The notes: generated by a model not told the origin, from the letters alone. Positions 29,400 through 39,052 are shown, counted from the stretch's first letter. The stretch is DNA of 64,000 bases from Glaciecola sp947496235 (GCF_050306235.1 NZ_JBLWFH010000004.1:248001-312000), one strand, 5' to 3'. Program-made: numbers and translations.

Positions 29400-30002
29400 A
29401 TGGAAATCGCAATCGTTTTAATGGTATTGTTAATCACAGTTGCAGTCGTCGCGATTAAACTTAGCGATACGAGCATTACCTTTCCATTTGCATCAAAGAA
29501 ACAACTATTCACAGAAGCTGAACGTCAGTTTTTACACTTAATCGAAACAGCCGTAGGCGATGAATTTCGTGTCATGTGTCGAATCAAACTTATCGATCTA
29601 CTTAGTTTGAAGAACAACACGAGTAAAAAAATGGCCAACTCAGCGTTGCTACAAGCGGGTAAAAAGCATGTAGATTTTGTTTTGTGTGACCGCAAAGACT
29701 TCACCCCTGTTCTGGCGATTGATTTAGTCTATGGTCAAGGCAAAGACGGACATAAACTAAAACGAGACTATTTTGTCAGTGGCGCACTGGATACAGTTGC
29801 CATCCCTCATGCAAGAATTAAAGCGAAAGCGGGTTATACGGTAACTGAAATTCGCGAGTGTATCGAAACTAAACTCGTCCCCTTACGCAGAAAGCAAGGC
29901 AAAATTCCTTTTGGCACCTCCCAAGACAAACCTGAACTTATTAAACGCACTAACAAACCTACTCGACCATTATCTCCAAGCAGAAACGCAATTGCTGCCT
30001 AA
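29400..30002 (+). CDS. Membrane-anchored DUF2726 protein
   Basis: The 200-residue protein has one N-terminal transmembrane helix (IAIVLMVLLITVAVVAI) and a cytoplasmic domain matching DUF2726 as I remember it: EAERQFLHLIE, FRVMCRIKLIDLL, KHVDFVLCDRKDFTPVLAIDL and a region ending PLRRK. DUF2726 is often compared with nuclease-like folds, but no function is established. The ATG at 29400 is preceded by GGAG at 7 bases; an upstream ATG at 29334 lacks such a site. Confidence 0.75.
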   Translation: MEIAIVLMVLLITVAVVAIKLSDTSITFPFASKKQLFTEAERQFLHLIETAVGDEFRVMCRIKLIDLLSLKNNTSKKMANSALLQAGKKHVDFVLCDRKDFTPVLAIDLVYGQGKDGHKLKRDYFVSGALDTVAIPHARIKAKAGYTVTEIRECIETKLVPLRRKQGKIPFGTSQDKPELIKRTNKPTRPLSPSRNAIAA

Positions 30003-30070
30003 GCTATTGCGTTTGATGCTTGAACCGCTATCATGGCGCAATAGATTCAATTAATGAGAACCTTACCTAC

Positions 30071-30769
30071 ATGAAAATTGCGATTATTGGCGCCATGCAA
30101 GAGGAAGTCGCCTTATTGAAAAGTCAATTGGCTAACCCTCAACCTCAGGATCTTTTTGACTTTGACTTGGTCTCCGGAGACTATGGAAAACATCAGGTAT
30201 TACTAATTCAAAGCGGTATTGGCAAAGTTGCATCTAGCGTTGCTTGCGCCCTTATCATTCAGAAATTTGCCCCTGATTTGGTAATCAACACTGGCTCTGC
30301 GGGTGGATTTGACCCCGATTTGAATGTGGGAGATGTGGTCATCGCCGATGCCTTAGTCCATCATGACGTTGATGTTACCCATTTTGGCTATGCCCTTGGA
30401 CAAGTCCCCTCAATGCCAGCGCAATATGTTACCCAAGCTGAAATTAGCCAGTTGGCGTTTAATGCAGCCAACGATTTGCCAGATATCAAAGTAAAAACCG
30501 GGTTAATTTGTAGTGGTGACAGTTTTATTGGCAGTGATGAACAAGCGCTACTAATAAAAGAAAAGTTTCCAGCAATGAAGGCCGTAGAAATGGAAGGCGC
30601 TGCAATAGCCCAATGTTGTCACATGTTAAATACGCCTATAGTAGTGATCAGAAGCTTATCTGATATTGCGGGTAAAACCTCGACCGTTTCATTTGAACAG
30701 TATTTAGAAAAAGCCGCTAAGAATTCAGCGACGCTAGTAATGAAAATGCTCGAAAAGATAGAAGCTTAA
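30071..30769 (+). CDS. mtnN: 5'-methylthioadenosine/S-adenosylhomocysteine nucleosidase
   Basis: MtnN (Pfs) cleaves MTA and SAH, recycling the products of SAM-dependent reactions. The 232 residues start MKIAIIGAMQEEVALL and contain VINTGSAGGF, CSGDSFIG, AVEMEGAAIAQ (substrate Glu) and SLSDIAGK (catalytic Asp). A longer in-frame start 51 bases upstream was rejected because family members begin at this Met. Its stop overlaps the next start by one base. Confidence 0.95.
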   Translation: MKIAIIGAMQEEVALLKSQLANPQPQDLFDFDLVSGDYGKHQVLLIQSGIGKVASSVACALIIQKFAPDLVINTGSAGGFDPDLNVGDVVIADALVHHDVDVTHFGYALGQVPSMPAQYVTQAEISQLAFNAANDLPDIKVKTGLICSGDSFIGSDEQALLIKEKFPAMKAVEMEGAAIAQCCHMLNTPIVVIRSLSDIAGKTSTVSFEQYLEKAAKNSATLVMKMLEKIEA

Positions 30770-31728
30770 TGATATCTGAAAGCCTTAATATTCCTCAAGC
30801 CTTCATACCTTTAATCATTCTTCTAATAGCGCTCCTTCTGGAGCGTTTTTTTCCTTTACCGCCAAAGGTAGATCCCTTAAGTATTTGGCGACTGCTTTGT
30901 CTTCGCATTGGGCAAAAGGTCATGCCGCGACACGAAGATAGCACCCAGTTTTATATTTCAGGCAGCCTCGCCTTTATCGTGTTGGCATTGCCGTTTCTGA
31001 TTATCTTATACCTGATATATGAACTGGCTTATTACCAATCTCTTATTGATATCATGTTGTTGTATCTATCTTTGCAATTTAGCCATATAGACCAGTGGCG
31101 GAAAAAAATCGCCATTGCACTGCAAAATAATAAGAAACAACTCGCCAGACAAACCCTTGATAAACTGGTGCAGCGAGAAACCGAGAAGTTATCTGACGTA
31201 GGTATATGCAAGGCGCTCATTGAAACCTATGTGTTGCGAATTTTTTACCAACAGTATGTGGTCATGTTTTGCTTCCTGGTTCTAGGGCCCATTGGCGCTT
31301 TTTGCTATCGATTAGTGTATGAAGCAAGTCATGCATGGAATATTAAAAAAAATACTTACACTGCTTTTGGTAAGCCCGCATTCTTTGTCACTCAAATAAT
31401 CCAGTATTTTCCTGTTAAACTCTCATTAGTGCCTTTGTCATTGCTAGCATTAACCTCGTCCGGTTTAAAAGCGGTAATAACATTTTGGTTTAGTGCAAAA
31501 GCTTGGAGCTTCGGTGGCGTAAGTATTTTATTTTCAATGGGACTGGCGCTAAATCGACATCTAAGCGGCGCGGTTTTCCGAGATGGCATTAAATATCGTC
31601 GCTCAAAATTTATCGGCGCATCAGAACCTAATGTAGAAGACATCCAAAGGGTTGTAACCCTCTGCCACCTAAACACTATTATGTTATTCTTAATGCTTGC
31701 CATGTCTGTTTGGCTAATTGGATATTAA
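30769..31728 (+). CDS. cbiB: CobD/CbiB-family membrane protein
   Basis: The 319-residue polytopic protein resembles CobD/CbiB, the adenosylcobinamide-phosphate synthase that attaches the aminopropanol arm of cobalamin. LLLERFFPLPPKVDPL near the N-terminus and the FGGVSILFSMGLALNRHLSGAVFRDG-type region (about 242-268) support this. It is divergent, so the enzymatic role is not certain. The neighbour downstream is a BtuF-like corrinoid-binding protein, which fits corrinoid salvage. Confidence 0.7.
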   Translation: MISESLNIPQAFIPLIILLIALLLERFFPLPPKVDPLSIWRLLCLRIGQKVMPRHEDSTQFYISGSLAFIVLALPFLIILYLIYELAYYQSLIDIMLLYLSLQFSHIDQWRKKIAIALQNNKKQLARQTLDKLVQRETEKLSDVGICKALIETYVLRIFYQQYVVMFCFLVLGPIGAFCYRLVYEASHAWNIKKNTYTAFGKPAFFVTQIIQYFPVKLSLVPLSLLALTSSGLKAVITFWFSAKAWSFGGVSILFSMGLALNRHLSGAVFRDGIKYRRSKFIGASEPNVEDIQRVVTLCHLNTIMLFLMLAMSVWLIGY

Positions 31729-31745
31729 ACAAGGATTTTTCATCG

Positions 31746-32585
31746 GTGTTTTCAGTTTTTCTCCATCGCTTATTGATTTGGACTTTTATATGCTTAGGCT
31801 TTAGTTCTAAGCTTTATGCTTCCAACGAAACTCAAAGAATAGTGACCTTGTCACCCCATTTGGCTGAAATTGTGTTTGAACTGGATAAATCTGACGCTTT
31901 AGTTGCTGTCAGCGCCTATAGCGACTATCCAAAAAGTTTGTTGAATTTGCCCCAGGTCGCAGGTTATCAAGGTGCTGATATCGCCGAAATAGTACGATTA
32001 GCCCCCACCCATGTCCTGGTATGGCAAGGCGGCAATAAAAGTGCGGATATTGCCAAACTTGAATCTTTGGGATTGAATGTTTATCAGTCCTCGATATTAA
32101 CCATCGATAATTTGTTCTCGGAAATTAACCAAATTGGTAAATTTATAGAGGCAAAAGATAAGGCTAGGGCTTTAACCTCTAAGCTTAAAAAGGCATTAGC
32201 TGGAGTAGACACCCCATCATCCCCAGTGTCGGCAGTTTATTACCTAAATACCTCCCCGCTTGTAGGATTAGGCAGTGATCCATGGCTAAATAGTCTGTTA
32301 TCTACCTGCAATATTCAAAATCTGTTTCAAGAATCCTCAAGTCCTTATCCACAGTTGTCCTTGTCTGAAATTTTGCGTCGGCAACCGCAACTATTACTTG
32401 CTGCTGATGGTCGTGATAAAGCCTTTCACCAATCGTTTTGGTCTGATCATGCAAGTTATTTGAAATCTTCTATAATCATTTTAAATCCTGACGAAATGCA
32501 CCGATTTACGCCTAGAGCCGTATATGCAACTATCAATCTATGTGCTTCGATCATCGACCAAGGACAATATAAAAATGAAAATTGA
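31746..32585 (+). CDS. btuF: Periplasmic cobalamin-binding protein, BtuF-like
   Basis: Solute-binding protein of the helical-backbone type for B12/cobinamide uptake. The preferred GTG at 31746 has AAGGA about ten bases upstream and gives 279 residues with a signal peptide (LLIWTFICLGFSSKLYAS). QRIVTLSPHLAEIVFEL, then LAPTHVLVW, is the typical BtuF/TroA-like start. A TTG 36 bases upstream is the alternative. No BtuCD permease is nearby, so the transporter must be encoded elsewhere. Confidence 0.82.
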   Translation: MFSVFLHRLLIWTFICLGFSSKLYASNETQRIVTLSPHLAEIVFELDKSDALVAVSAYSDYPKSLLNLPQVAGYQGADIAEIVRLAPTHVLVWQGGNKSADIAKLESLGLNVYQSSILTIDNLFSEINQIGKFIEAKDKARALTSKLKKALAGVDTPSSPVSAVYYLNTSPLVGLGSDPWLNSLLSTCNIQNLFQESSSPYPQLSLSEILRRQPQLLLAADGRDKAFHQSFWSDHASYLKSSIIILNPDEMHRFTPRAVYATINLCASIIDQGQYKNEN

Positions 32586-32997
32586 TACCTATATGCATCG
32601 TTTACCCCTATTCTTCTTAATCCTGTTTAGTGTACTTCTGTCCGGGGCCGCTTCCGCCAAGGATGTTAAAGATGTAGATCCCGTTAGCTTTCAAAAAATG
32701 GAAAAATCATCTTTGCTTATCGTAGATGTAAGAACGCCTGAAGAATACGCAGAAGGTCATGTCCCAGGTGCCGTAAATATTCCTTTAGGGACTATTCAGA
32801 ACGACATTTCAATGTTTGAAGATAAGGATAAACCCATTTTGATGTATTGCCGTTCGGGTAAACGTGCAGGCAAGGCGCTGGATATTTTGCAACAAAATGG
32901 TTTCAGTGATTTGTACCACCTAGACGGGGATATGCAAGGCTGGATTAAAGCGGATATGCCAGTGGCTATGCCTGCTAAAACACAGGCAAGCCAATAA
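32575..32997 (+). CDS. Exported single-domain rhodanese
   Basis: The 140-residue protein has a signal peptide (LFFLILFSVLLSGAASA) and a rhodanese domain with LLIVDVRTPEEYAEGHVPGAVNIP and the active-site loop Cys92 (YCRSGKRAGKA). Secreted single-domain rhodaneses move sulfane sulfur or act on thiols in the periplasm; the substrate is unknown. The start overlaps btuF by 11 bases, with AAGGA upstream. Confidence 0.9.
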   Translation: MKIDTYMHRLPLFFLILFSVLLSGAASAKDVKDVDPVSFQKMEKSSLLIVDVRTPEEYAEGHVPGAVNIPLGTIQNDISMFEDKDKPILMYCRSGKRAGKALDILQQNGFSDLYHLDGDMQGWIKADMPVAMPAKTQASQ

Positions 32998-33000
32998 CTA

Positions 33001-34200
33001 TTACTTCAAGGTTACTTTGGCAAATTTACGTTTACCCACCTGATAAACCGCAGTAGAGCTTTCGGTTAGGCGCAGTTTAGTATCAGAGATTTTTTCTCCG
33101 TCAACTTTAACAGCGCCTTGTTTAATCATTCGCATAGCATCAGAAGTTGAGGCTACTAAATCAGCTTCTTTTAACAAATTCGCTATGCCAATACCGCCAT
33201 CTTCTAGTGCCACTGTAACTTCTGGCATGTCATCAGGTATGGCGTTTTTCTGGAAACGCTGAATGAAATCTTCATGGGCTTTTTGGGCAGCGTCATCATC
33301 ATGAAAACGAGCAATAAGCTCTTTTGCTAGTTCGATTTTTACATCTCGTGGATTAGTACCATCAGCTACTTTCTGCTTCAGTTGCGCTATTTCTTCAAGA
33401 GGTCTGAAACTTAACAGATCATAGTAGCGCCACATTAACTCGTCTGAAATAGACATCACTTTACCAAACATGTCATTTGGCGCATCGGTAATGCCGATAT
33501 AATTATTCAAAGACTTTGACATCTTTTGGACGCCATCTAAACCTTCTAATAATGGCATCATCAATACCGTTTGCTGAGATTGCCCTTGAGATTTTTGTAA
33601 TTCTCTTCCCATGAGAAGGTTAAAGCGCTGATCCGTTCCACCGAGCTCTACGTCAGCTTCTAAAGCAACCGAGTCCCAACCTTGCACTAACGGGTATAAA
33701 AATTCATGAATCGCAATTGGCTGTCCATTGGCATAGCGCTTTTTAAAGTCGTCACGCTCTAACATTCTAGCTACGGTTTGACTTGCCGCTAATTTAATCA
33801 TGCCAGACGCGCCTAATTTTTCCATCCACTCGGAATTAAAGCGAATTGTGGTTTTTTCAGGTTCAAGAATTTTAAATACCTGCTCCTGATAAGTTTTAGC
33901 ATTTTCTAGCACTTGTTCTCTAGTCAATGGCTTTCTTGTGACATTTTTACCTGTGGGATCGCCGATTAACCCAGTAAAGTCACCAATCAAAAAGATAACT
34001 TCGTGCCCAAGTTGTTGAAAAGTTCTCAGTTTATTAATAAGTACCGTATGGCCCAAATGTAAATCAGGTGCAGTAGGATCAAACCCAGCTTTGATTTTTA
34101 GCGGTTTATTTGTTTTTAGCCGTTCAATGAGTTCTTCTTCTATTAAAATCTCGTCTGAACCGCGCTTAATTTCAGCGAAAGCTGACTCCCAACTGCTCAT
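33001..34200 (-). CDS. tyrS: Tyrosyl-tRNA synthetase
   Basis: Class I synthetase charging tRNA-Tyr. HIGH-type motif HLGHTV (about residues 47-52), KMSKS (about 229-233) and a C-terminal S4 RNA-binding domain (LKEADLVASTSDAMRMIKQGAVKVDG) are intact in 399 residues. Converges on the rhodanese gene; divergent from the M23 peptidase gene. Confidence 0.97.
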   Translation of the reverse strand: MSSWESAFAEIKRGSDEILIEEELIERLKTNKPLKIKAGFDPTAPDLHLGHTVLINKLRTFQQLGHEVIFLIGDFTGLIGDPTGKNVTRKPLTREQVLENAKTYQEQVFKILEPEKTTIRFNSEWMEKLGASGMIKLAASQTVARMLERDDFKKRYANGQPIAIHEFLYPLVQGWDSVALEADVELGGTDQRFNLLMGRELQKSQGQSQQTVLMMPLLEGLDGVQKMSKSLNNYIGITDAPNDMFGKVMSISDELMWRYYDLLSFRPLEEIAQLKQKVADGTNPRDVKIELAKELIARFHDDDAAQKAHEDFIQRFQKNAIPDDMPEVTVALEDGGIGIANLLKEADLVASTSDAMRMIKQGAVKVDGEKISDTKLRLTESSTAVYQVGKRKFAKVTLK

Positions 34201-34381
34201 TAATGTTTTCCTACTAGTGTTATTTTGTGTGTGACGTTTATTCTTAAGTGATTTATTTCATTAACAGAATGCGATTTTATATAACTTTTTAATGCTTATT
34301 AATGCTAAGGTCGATAATACATTAATGGTAGTACTGAACCTTTGTACTGGAAATTAGACTAAAAGCATTATATTCTGCTCA

Positions 34382-35701
34382 ATGTTGTCGCTATTTTACG
34401 AGCCTATGATACACAATACAATAAAACAAATGCCAAAAGCTCATCGCGTTACCCTAGCGTCCATAATCGTTTTGATGCTAGTGCTACTCATTGTACCGAC
34501 AGATGAAGTAAAAGCCTCGCGAAATATTCAAGTTATGGTACTGCAACCTGGTATCCAGTACGACCTGCCTGTACCAAAGTTAGTCAGTACTTCAGAAGTT
34601 CATCCTTCGTTATTTGAAGCTGAAGATTTTATCACTCACAAGGTGAGAAACGGCGATACAATTGCTCAAATTTTTTCTAAACATAAGCTTTCACCACAAT
34701 TGACGTATCGAGTAAGTAAACTTGAAAACTTCAATCAAACATTAAAAAAGATTAAGCCGGGCGATGTGCTTTATTTACAATTGGATGAAGCTGGTCAATT
34801 AGCGTCTTTAAAATACCCTTTATCGTCCACTGAAACATTAGAAATTACCCAGCAAGATGACAAGCTGGTAAGTTCAGTAAGTACCAAGCAGGTCGAAAAA
34901 CTGATTAATTTTGCTCAAGGCACTATTACCAGTAGTTTTTGGAATGCAGGCATGTCTGCAGGCTTAACTGATAACCAAATTATGCGCTTAGCGGGCATTT
35001 TTGGTTGGGATATCGACTTCGCTCAAGAAATTCGGTCTGGTGATTCATTCAATATGGCGTTCGAGGAACTCTATGTTGACGGTGAATTTATTGGGTACGG
35101 TGATATCTTGGCTGCAGAATTTGTTAACCAAGGCGAAGCCTTTACGGCGATTCGCTATACCGATGGGAATTACTACACCCCTGAAGGTCGAAGTATGCGC
35201 AAAAGCTTTCTTCGTGCGCCTATTAACTTTAGATATGTAAGTTCTAATTTTAATCCTAAACGTTTCCACCCTGTGCAAAAACGTATCAAACCCCATCGTG
35301 GCGTTGACTATGTTGCGCCGACAGGAACGCCTGTAGTTGCCGCTGGAGATGGTAAAGTAACGGAATCAGGCTATAACAAATTCAATGGTAATTATGTGTT
35401 TATCCAACATGGTGAGCGCTATACCACCAAGTATTTGCATCTTAAACGCAAATCAGTAAAACGCGGACAATGGGTAAAACAAGGACAAACCGTTGGTACT
35501 TTGGGAAGTTCAGGCATGGTGACTGGTGCCCATCTGCATTATGAATTCTTAGTAGATGGCGTACATCGCAACCCTAGAACAGTCTCGTTACCAAAAGCTA
35601 AACCTATTGATGCTAAAGAAAAATCGGCATTCATGCTGATTGCTCAAGAACATACCGCTATGCTGGAAAACAATAAACGGATTATGCTTGCAATGCGTTA
35701 A
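34382..35701 (+). CDS. mepM: M23 murein DD-endopeptidase, MepM-like
   Basis: Cuts peptide cross-links in peptidoglycan. The 439 residues have an N-terminal anchor helix (about 22-40), an OapA/LysM-like region (HKVRNGDTIAQIFSKHKLS, about 86-105) and a C-terminal LytM domain with zinc ligands His305, Asp309 (HRGVD) and His386 (HLHYE), plus His384. The layout matches YebA/MepM, and location opposite tyrS is common in related genomes. Confidence 0.9.
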   Translation: MLSLFYEPMIHNTIKQMPKAHRVTLASIIVLMLVLLIVPTDEVKASRNIQVMVLQPGIQYDLPVPKLVSTSEVHPSLFEAEDFITHKVRNGDTIAQIFSKHKLSPQLTYRVSKLENFNQTLKKIKPGDVLYLQLDEAGQLASLKYPLSSTETLEITQQDDKLVSSVSTKQVEKLINFAQGTITSSFWNAGMSAGLTDNQIMRLAGIFGWDIDFAQEIRSGDSFNMAFEELYVDGEFIGYGDILAAEFVNQGEAFTAIRYTDGNYYTPEGRSMRKSFLRAPINFRYVSSNFNPKRFHPVQKRIKPHRGVDYVAPTGTPVVAAGDGKVTESGYNKFNGNYVFIQHGERYTTKYLHLKRKSVKRGQWVKQGQTVGTLGSSGMVTGAHLHYEFLVDGVHRNPRTVSLPKAKPIDAKEKSAFMLIAQEHTAMLENNKRIMLAMR

Positions 35702-35717
35702 GCCAATCACAGTGGCG

Positions 35718-36191
35718 TTAAGCCGCCACTGAAGACATGGTTTTTGGGTCAGGTTGAACGGGTTTAGGAAAGTCTGGTAAATAAAGACTTAAATTTTCTA
35801 AACAGTCAATCCAAGCAAATTGTTGTTGCAACATATCTGACTTTTGGCGAAACCCTTTTTGCGACAATAGAAACTTAGTGTTGTCATTGTGGGTATTTTC
35901 TAAGCATACTTCTACCATAGAAATATCATTGGTATCTTCCCAGCGCCAAGTAAAACTAATCTTCTGATTAGGAATGACTTCTTGATAAGCGCCAAAGACG
36001 GTTTGTTGAAACCCATCTTCGCTTTCTAAATGTAATCTAAAATGCTCTCCCGGTAGCACTTGCCCGACAAATTGGGTAGCCACCAAATTATTGGGAGCGC
36101 ACCATTTTTTAATCAGCGTAGGATTTACAAACGCTTGATAGATTGATTGAATATCTGCGTTTAATGAGCCTTTAAGGGTAAACTCGTACAT
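35718..36191 (-). CDS. SRPBCC (AHSA1/START-like) domain protein
   Basis: The 157-residue protein follows the AHSA1 pattern: IYQAFVNPTLIKKWCAPNN near the start, FGAYQEVIPNQKISFTWRWED in the middle, and a final long helix. This fold binds hydrophobic ligands or Hsp90-like partners; no ligand can be inferred. Single gene converging on the mepM-like gene. Confidence 0.8.
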   Translation of the reverse strand: MYEFTLKGSLNADIQSIYQAFVNPTLIKKWCAPNNLVATQFVGQVLPGEHFRLHLESEDGFQQTVFGAYQEVIPNQKISFTWRWEDTNDISMVEVCLENTHNDNTKFLLSQKGFRQKSDMLQQQFAWIDCLENLSLYLPDFPKPVQPDPKTMSSVAA

Positions 36192-36292
36192 TCTACAGCT
36201 ACTCCAGTAATTGATTCTGTTTGGCTATCATCTACATGTAAATGACAACCCTTTGGATGTCTCATAGCCAATTTAGCCACGAGATAAAAGTC

Positions 36293-37390
36293 CTATTGCA
36301 TTAAGTATTGGGTCATTCCTTGATTGAAATGACGTAGCCAATGCCCACTTAATTGACCTTTATAATCCCTATTAAGTGCAATTACCGCATCCTTCGGTGA
36401 AAGTGGTTCCTCACCATTTTGTGACTTGTTGGTTAAATTGTCGTAGCGATCGAGTATTGCTAATAATTTAGCACCCTCACAAATTTCATCTCCTTTAATA
36501 CCCAAAGGATATCCACTACCATCTATATTTTCGTGATGTTGCATCACGATTTTTCTTGCCATATCCCATTCTTTCAAATGTTCAATTAGACGAGTACTTT
36601 TGTATACATGAGAGCGCAGAAGATTGGATTCCAATGCCGATAATTTACCTTGTTTACTGACCACTTCATGTGGCATAAATGCCATGCCGAAGTCATGGAC
36701 GTAACAAGCCACAGCCAACTGTTCTTCTGGCAATGGATTGTCACTTAATCCATTAATATAGAATGCTAAGATGGCAAGACGGTCGCCGCGACCTTCTTTG
36801 TATCCAGCTCTTTTTTCAATTGGTCGCATAAGTTCGCGGAAAAACAGCAGATCAACCTGTTTTTCTGCTGATAGATTCTTGGGAATACCCGTTTTAGCAA
36901 GTTGCACTTGTGGCACGTCATCTTCTTTATGACATAGCTTATTCAGTGCTTTTTTAAGTAGCTGTTCGTGATCTTCTCTATTCCCACCATTGATTTGTTT
37001 GATAACTTCAATGGTTGCATCTATAGCTTCTTTATCATATTCAGCACTGCCCGTGCTGATACAGGTTTCAACGAACTTACTAACAGTGTCTAGTAACTTT
37101 AGGACGAGATCACTTAATTGACTTGAATAATCGGCCTCGCCTTTTCGCATCAAGTCTAAAATATCTTCTAAATGTTGCAATACCTGTATCATAGGGATAA
37201 AACCCACGAGGCCCAAATCGCCTTTTATGGTATGCACAGAACGGAACAAAGCCCGTTGTAACTCATTGTCGTTTGGTGTTAATTCAAGTTCAACTAAGTA
37301 TTGTTCACTGGCTTCATACAGCTCAACAATTTCTTCGCGTAAATCATGAAGAATATCACCATCAATATCATCTGGAGTAAATACAGCCAT
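36293..37390 (-). CDS. Hpt domain fused to HD-GYP domain
   Basis: The 365 residues begin with a histidine-phosphotransfer domain (His53 in SVHTIKGDLGLVG) and end with an HD-GYP domain (HD at 232-233, HHENIDGSGYP at 285-295). HD-GYP proteins usually degrade cyclic di-GMP. Here HDIGK is replaced by HDFGM, losing the conserved Lys, so activity is uncertain. The fusion suggests the output is set by phosphotransfer from a kinase; a diguanylate cyclase and a CheY-like protein lie within 5 kb. Confidence 0.85.
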   Translation of the reverse strand: MAVFTPDDIDGDILHDLREEIVELYEASEQYLVELELTPNDNELQRALFRSVHTIKGDLGLVGFIPMIQVLQHLEDILDLMRKGEADYSSQLSDLVLKLLDTVSKFVETCISTGSAEYDKEAIDATIEVIKQINGGNREDHEQLLKKALNKLCHKEDDVPQVQLAKTGIPKNLSAEKQVDLLFFRELMRPIEKRAGYKEGRGDRLAILAFYINGLSDNPLPEEQLAVACYVHDFGMAFMPHEVVSKQGKLSALESNLLRSHVYKSTRLIEHLKEWDMARKIVMQHHENIDGSGYPLGIKGDEICEGAKLLAILDRYDNLTNKSQNGEEPLSPKDAVIALNRDYKGQLSGHWLRHFNQGMTQYLMQ

Positions 37391-37470
37391 AATGCCTATT
37401 GTGTTATTTGCTTAGGTAAAATTATATCGACCAATTACAGAATTAATTTACACTTACTCTATGACTTTAA

Positions 37471-38241
37471 ATGCAGTCAGGTATAATCGTGCGAATTTAT
37501 ATTTATCTGGGAAATTTAGTGTTAGCCGCCGCTCGATTTGTTGTACTGCTTGTCTATTTTATTTTAATTAATACTGGGTTATTGCTGGTGTTTATCCTGC
37601 GCCCAATGCATAAAAATAACGTGTATTTAGGCGGGCAAGTGTATTCAACTATGGCCAAAATTATGGGTATTTCACTTGAAGTAAGAGCTACAGATAAATT
37701 AGATTTTAAAAAATCCTATCTTTACATTGCCAATCATCAAAACAGTTATGACTTAATGACAGTTGCTGCAGCTGCTAGGCCCGGCGTAGTAACTATTGGT
37801 AAGAAGAGCCTAAAATGGATACCGGTCTTCGGGCTAATTTATTGGTTATCCGGCAATATAATGATCGATCGAAAAAACACATCGCGAGCCAAAGACACCT
37901 TAGATATTACAGCAGAAAAAGTAAAAAGAAGCGGCTTATCGATTTTCATGTTCCCAGAAGGTACTCGTAGCAGAGGTCGCGGGATATTGCCATTTAAAAC
38001 AGGGGCTTTTCGATTAGCTCAGCAAACTAAGCAACCGATAGTACCCGTTATTTGCAGTGATTTAAGCCAGATAAAAATGAACAAATGGGACAATGGTGTG
38101 GTGCTAGTGAGCATTTTAGATCCCATCGAAATGGAGGGACAACAAAACCCTCGTCAAATGGCGAACTATTTTGAAGAATTAATGAAAATCAAGTATAAAG
38201 AATTAAACGACGAAATCAGCCAAATGACAAGTGAGGTTTAA
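37471..38241 (+). CDS. plsC: 1-acyl-sn-glycerol-3-phosphate acyltransferase
   Basis: PlsC makes phosphatidic acid from lysophosphatidic acid. The 256 residues have N-terminal membrane helices, the NHxxxxD motif (His89, Asp94), and the FPEGTRSRG substrate motif at about 162-170. A GTG six codons downstream (37489) is an alternative start that removes MQSGII. rraB begins right after its stop. Confidence 0.92.
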   Translation: MQSGIIVRIYIYLGNLVLAAARFVVLLVYFILINTGLLLVFILRPMHKNNVYLGGQVYSTMAKIMGISLEVRATDKLDFKKSYLYIANHQNSYDLMTVAAAARPGVVTIGKKSLKWIPVFGLIYWLSGNIMIDRKNTSRAKDTLDITAEKVKRSGLSIFMFPEGTRSRGRGILPFKTGAFRLAQQTKQPIVPVICSDLSQIKMNKWDNGVVLVSILDPIEMEGQQNPRQMANYFEELMKIKYKELNDEISQMTSEV

Positions 38242-38601
38242 GTGTCTGACGAATTACAAGATTGGTTTGCCTTTAATGAAGAAACCATCAATGCTCTTAT
38301 TGAAGATGGTACAGACAGTAATAAACCCCATCAAATAGAACATCATTTTGCTAGCCAAGATTTTGATAGATTAGAGAAAGCAGCTGTCGATGTGTTCAAA
38401 TTAGGTTTTGAAGTTGGCGATGCCGAAGAACTCGTCCTTGATGATGGCGGTGTACTGTTTTGTTTTGACGCCGTTGTCGAAAAAAAATTGGATGTTGCAA
38501 CCTTTAATACCGATACAGAAAAATTAGTTGCCGTAGCTTCTAAGCACAAGGTGCATTACGACGGTTGGGGTACATATTTTATAGAAAAACTGGATGCTTA
38601 A
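38242..38601 (+). CDS. rraB: Regulator of ribonuclease E activity B (RraB)
   Basis: The 119 residues share with E. coli RraB the stretches IEHHFASQDFDRLEKAA, FKLGFEVGDAEEL and the end VHYDGWGTYF. RraB binds RNase E and changes its cleavage of specific transcripts. Starts with GTG, directly after plsC, with GAGG upstream inside plsC. Confidence 0.9.
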   Translation: MSDELQDWFAFNEETINALIEDGTDSNKPHQIEHHFASQDFDRLEKAAVDVFKLGFEVGDAEELVLDDGGVLFCFDAVVEKKLDVATFNTDTEKLVAVASKHKVHYDGWGTYFIEKLDA

Positions 38602-38635
38602 TTCCGTTCTTTTTGGTTTATAAGGTAGTGTAGTT

Positions 38636-39052
38636 TTGCCAAACAGTGATTTAATTAAAAAAGTAACTTTTTTAATAGCTGATGATATGGAATCATTGCG
38701 CAGCGTTATTGTAAGTTGTTTGCGCAAACTCGGAGCAGAAAAAATTCTTCAGTGCCGAGACGGCTATGATGCTTGGAATCTACTTACCAGTAAGAATATT
38801 GATATAATTATCAGCGATTGGGATATGCCCAAACTTAATGGGCTTGAGTTGCTAAAAAAGGTCAGAGGTTCAACCGAACATAAAGCAACGCCGTTTCTGT
38901 TAGTAACCTCTTCAACCGAAAAATCTAGAGTGAAGCAGGCTTTATCTCATGGCGTTGATGATTACCTTGCCAAACCTTTTACCCCAAAAGACTTAGACTA
39001 TCGTGTCATAAAGTTATTAGATAAACACAAACGAAGACAAACCATCGAATAA
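38636..39052 (+). CDS. CheY-like single-domain response regulator
   Basis: The 138-residue receiver domain has acidic pair Asp16/Asp17, phospho-acceptor Asp61 (IISDWDMPKLNG), the VTSS Thr/Ser switch and Lys in AKPF. No output domain follows. It starts with TTG (AAGG about 11 bases upstream), which is the weakest part of the call. Its partner kinase is not obvious; the nearby Hpt/HD-GYP protein is a candidate. Confidence 0.85.
   Translation: MPNSDLIKKVTFLIADDMESLRSVIVSCLRKLGAEKILQCRDGYDAWNLLTSKNIDIIISDWDMPKLNGLELLKKVRGSTEHKATPFLLVTSSTEKSRVKQALSHGVDDYLAKPFTPKDLDYRVIKLLDKHKRRQTIE

Noticed and set aside
30004..30044. CTATTGCG/CGCAATAG inverted repeat after the DUF2726 gene
   Set aside because: Long 25-base loop and no T-run; too weak to call a terminator.
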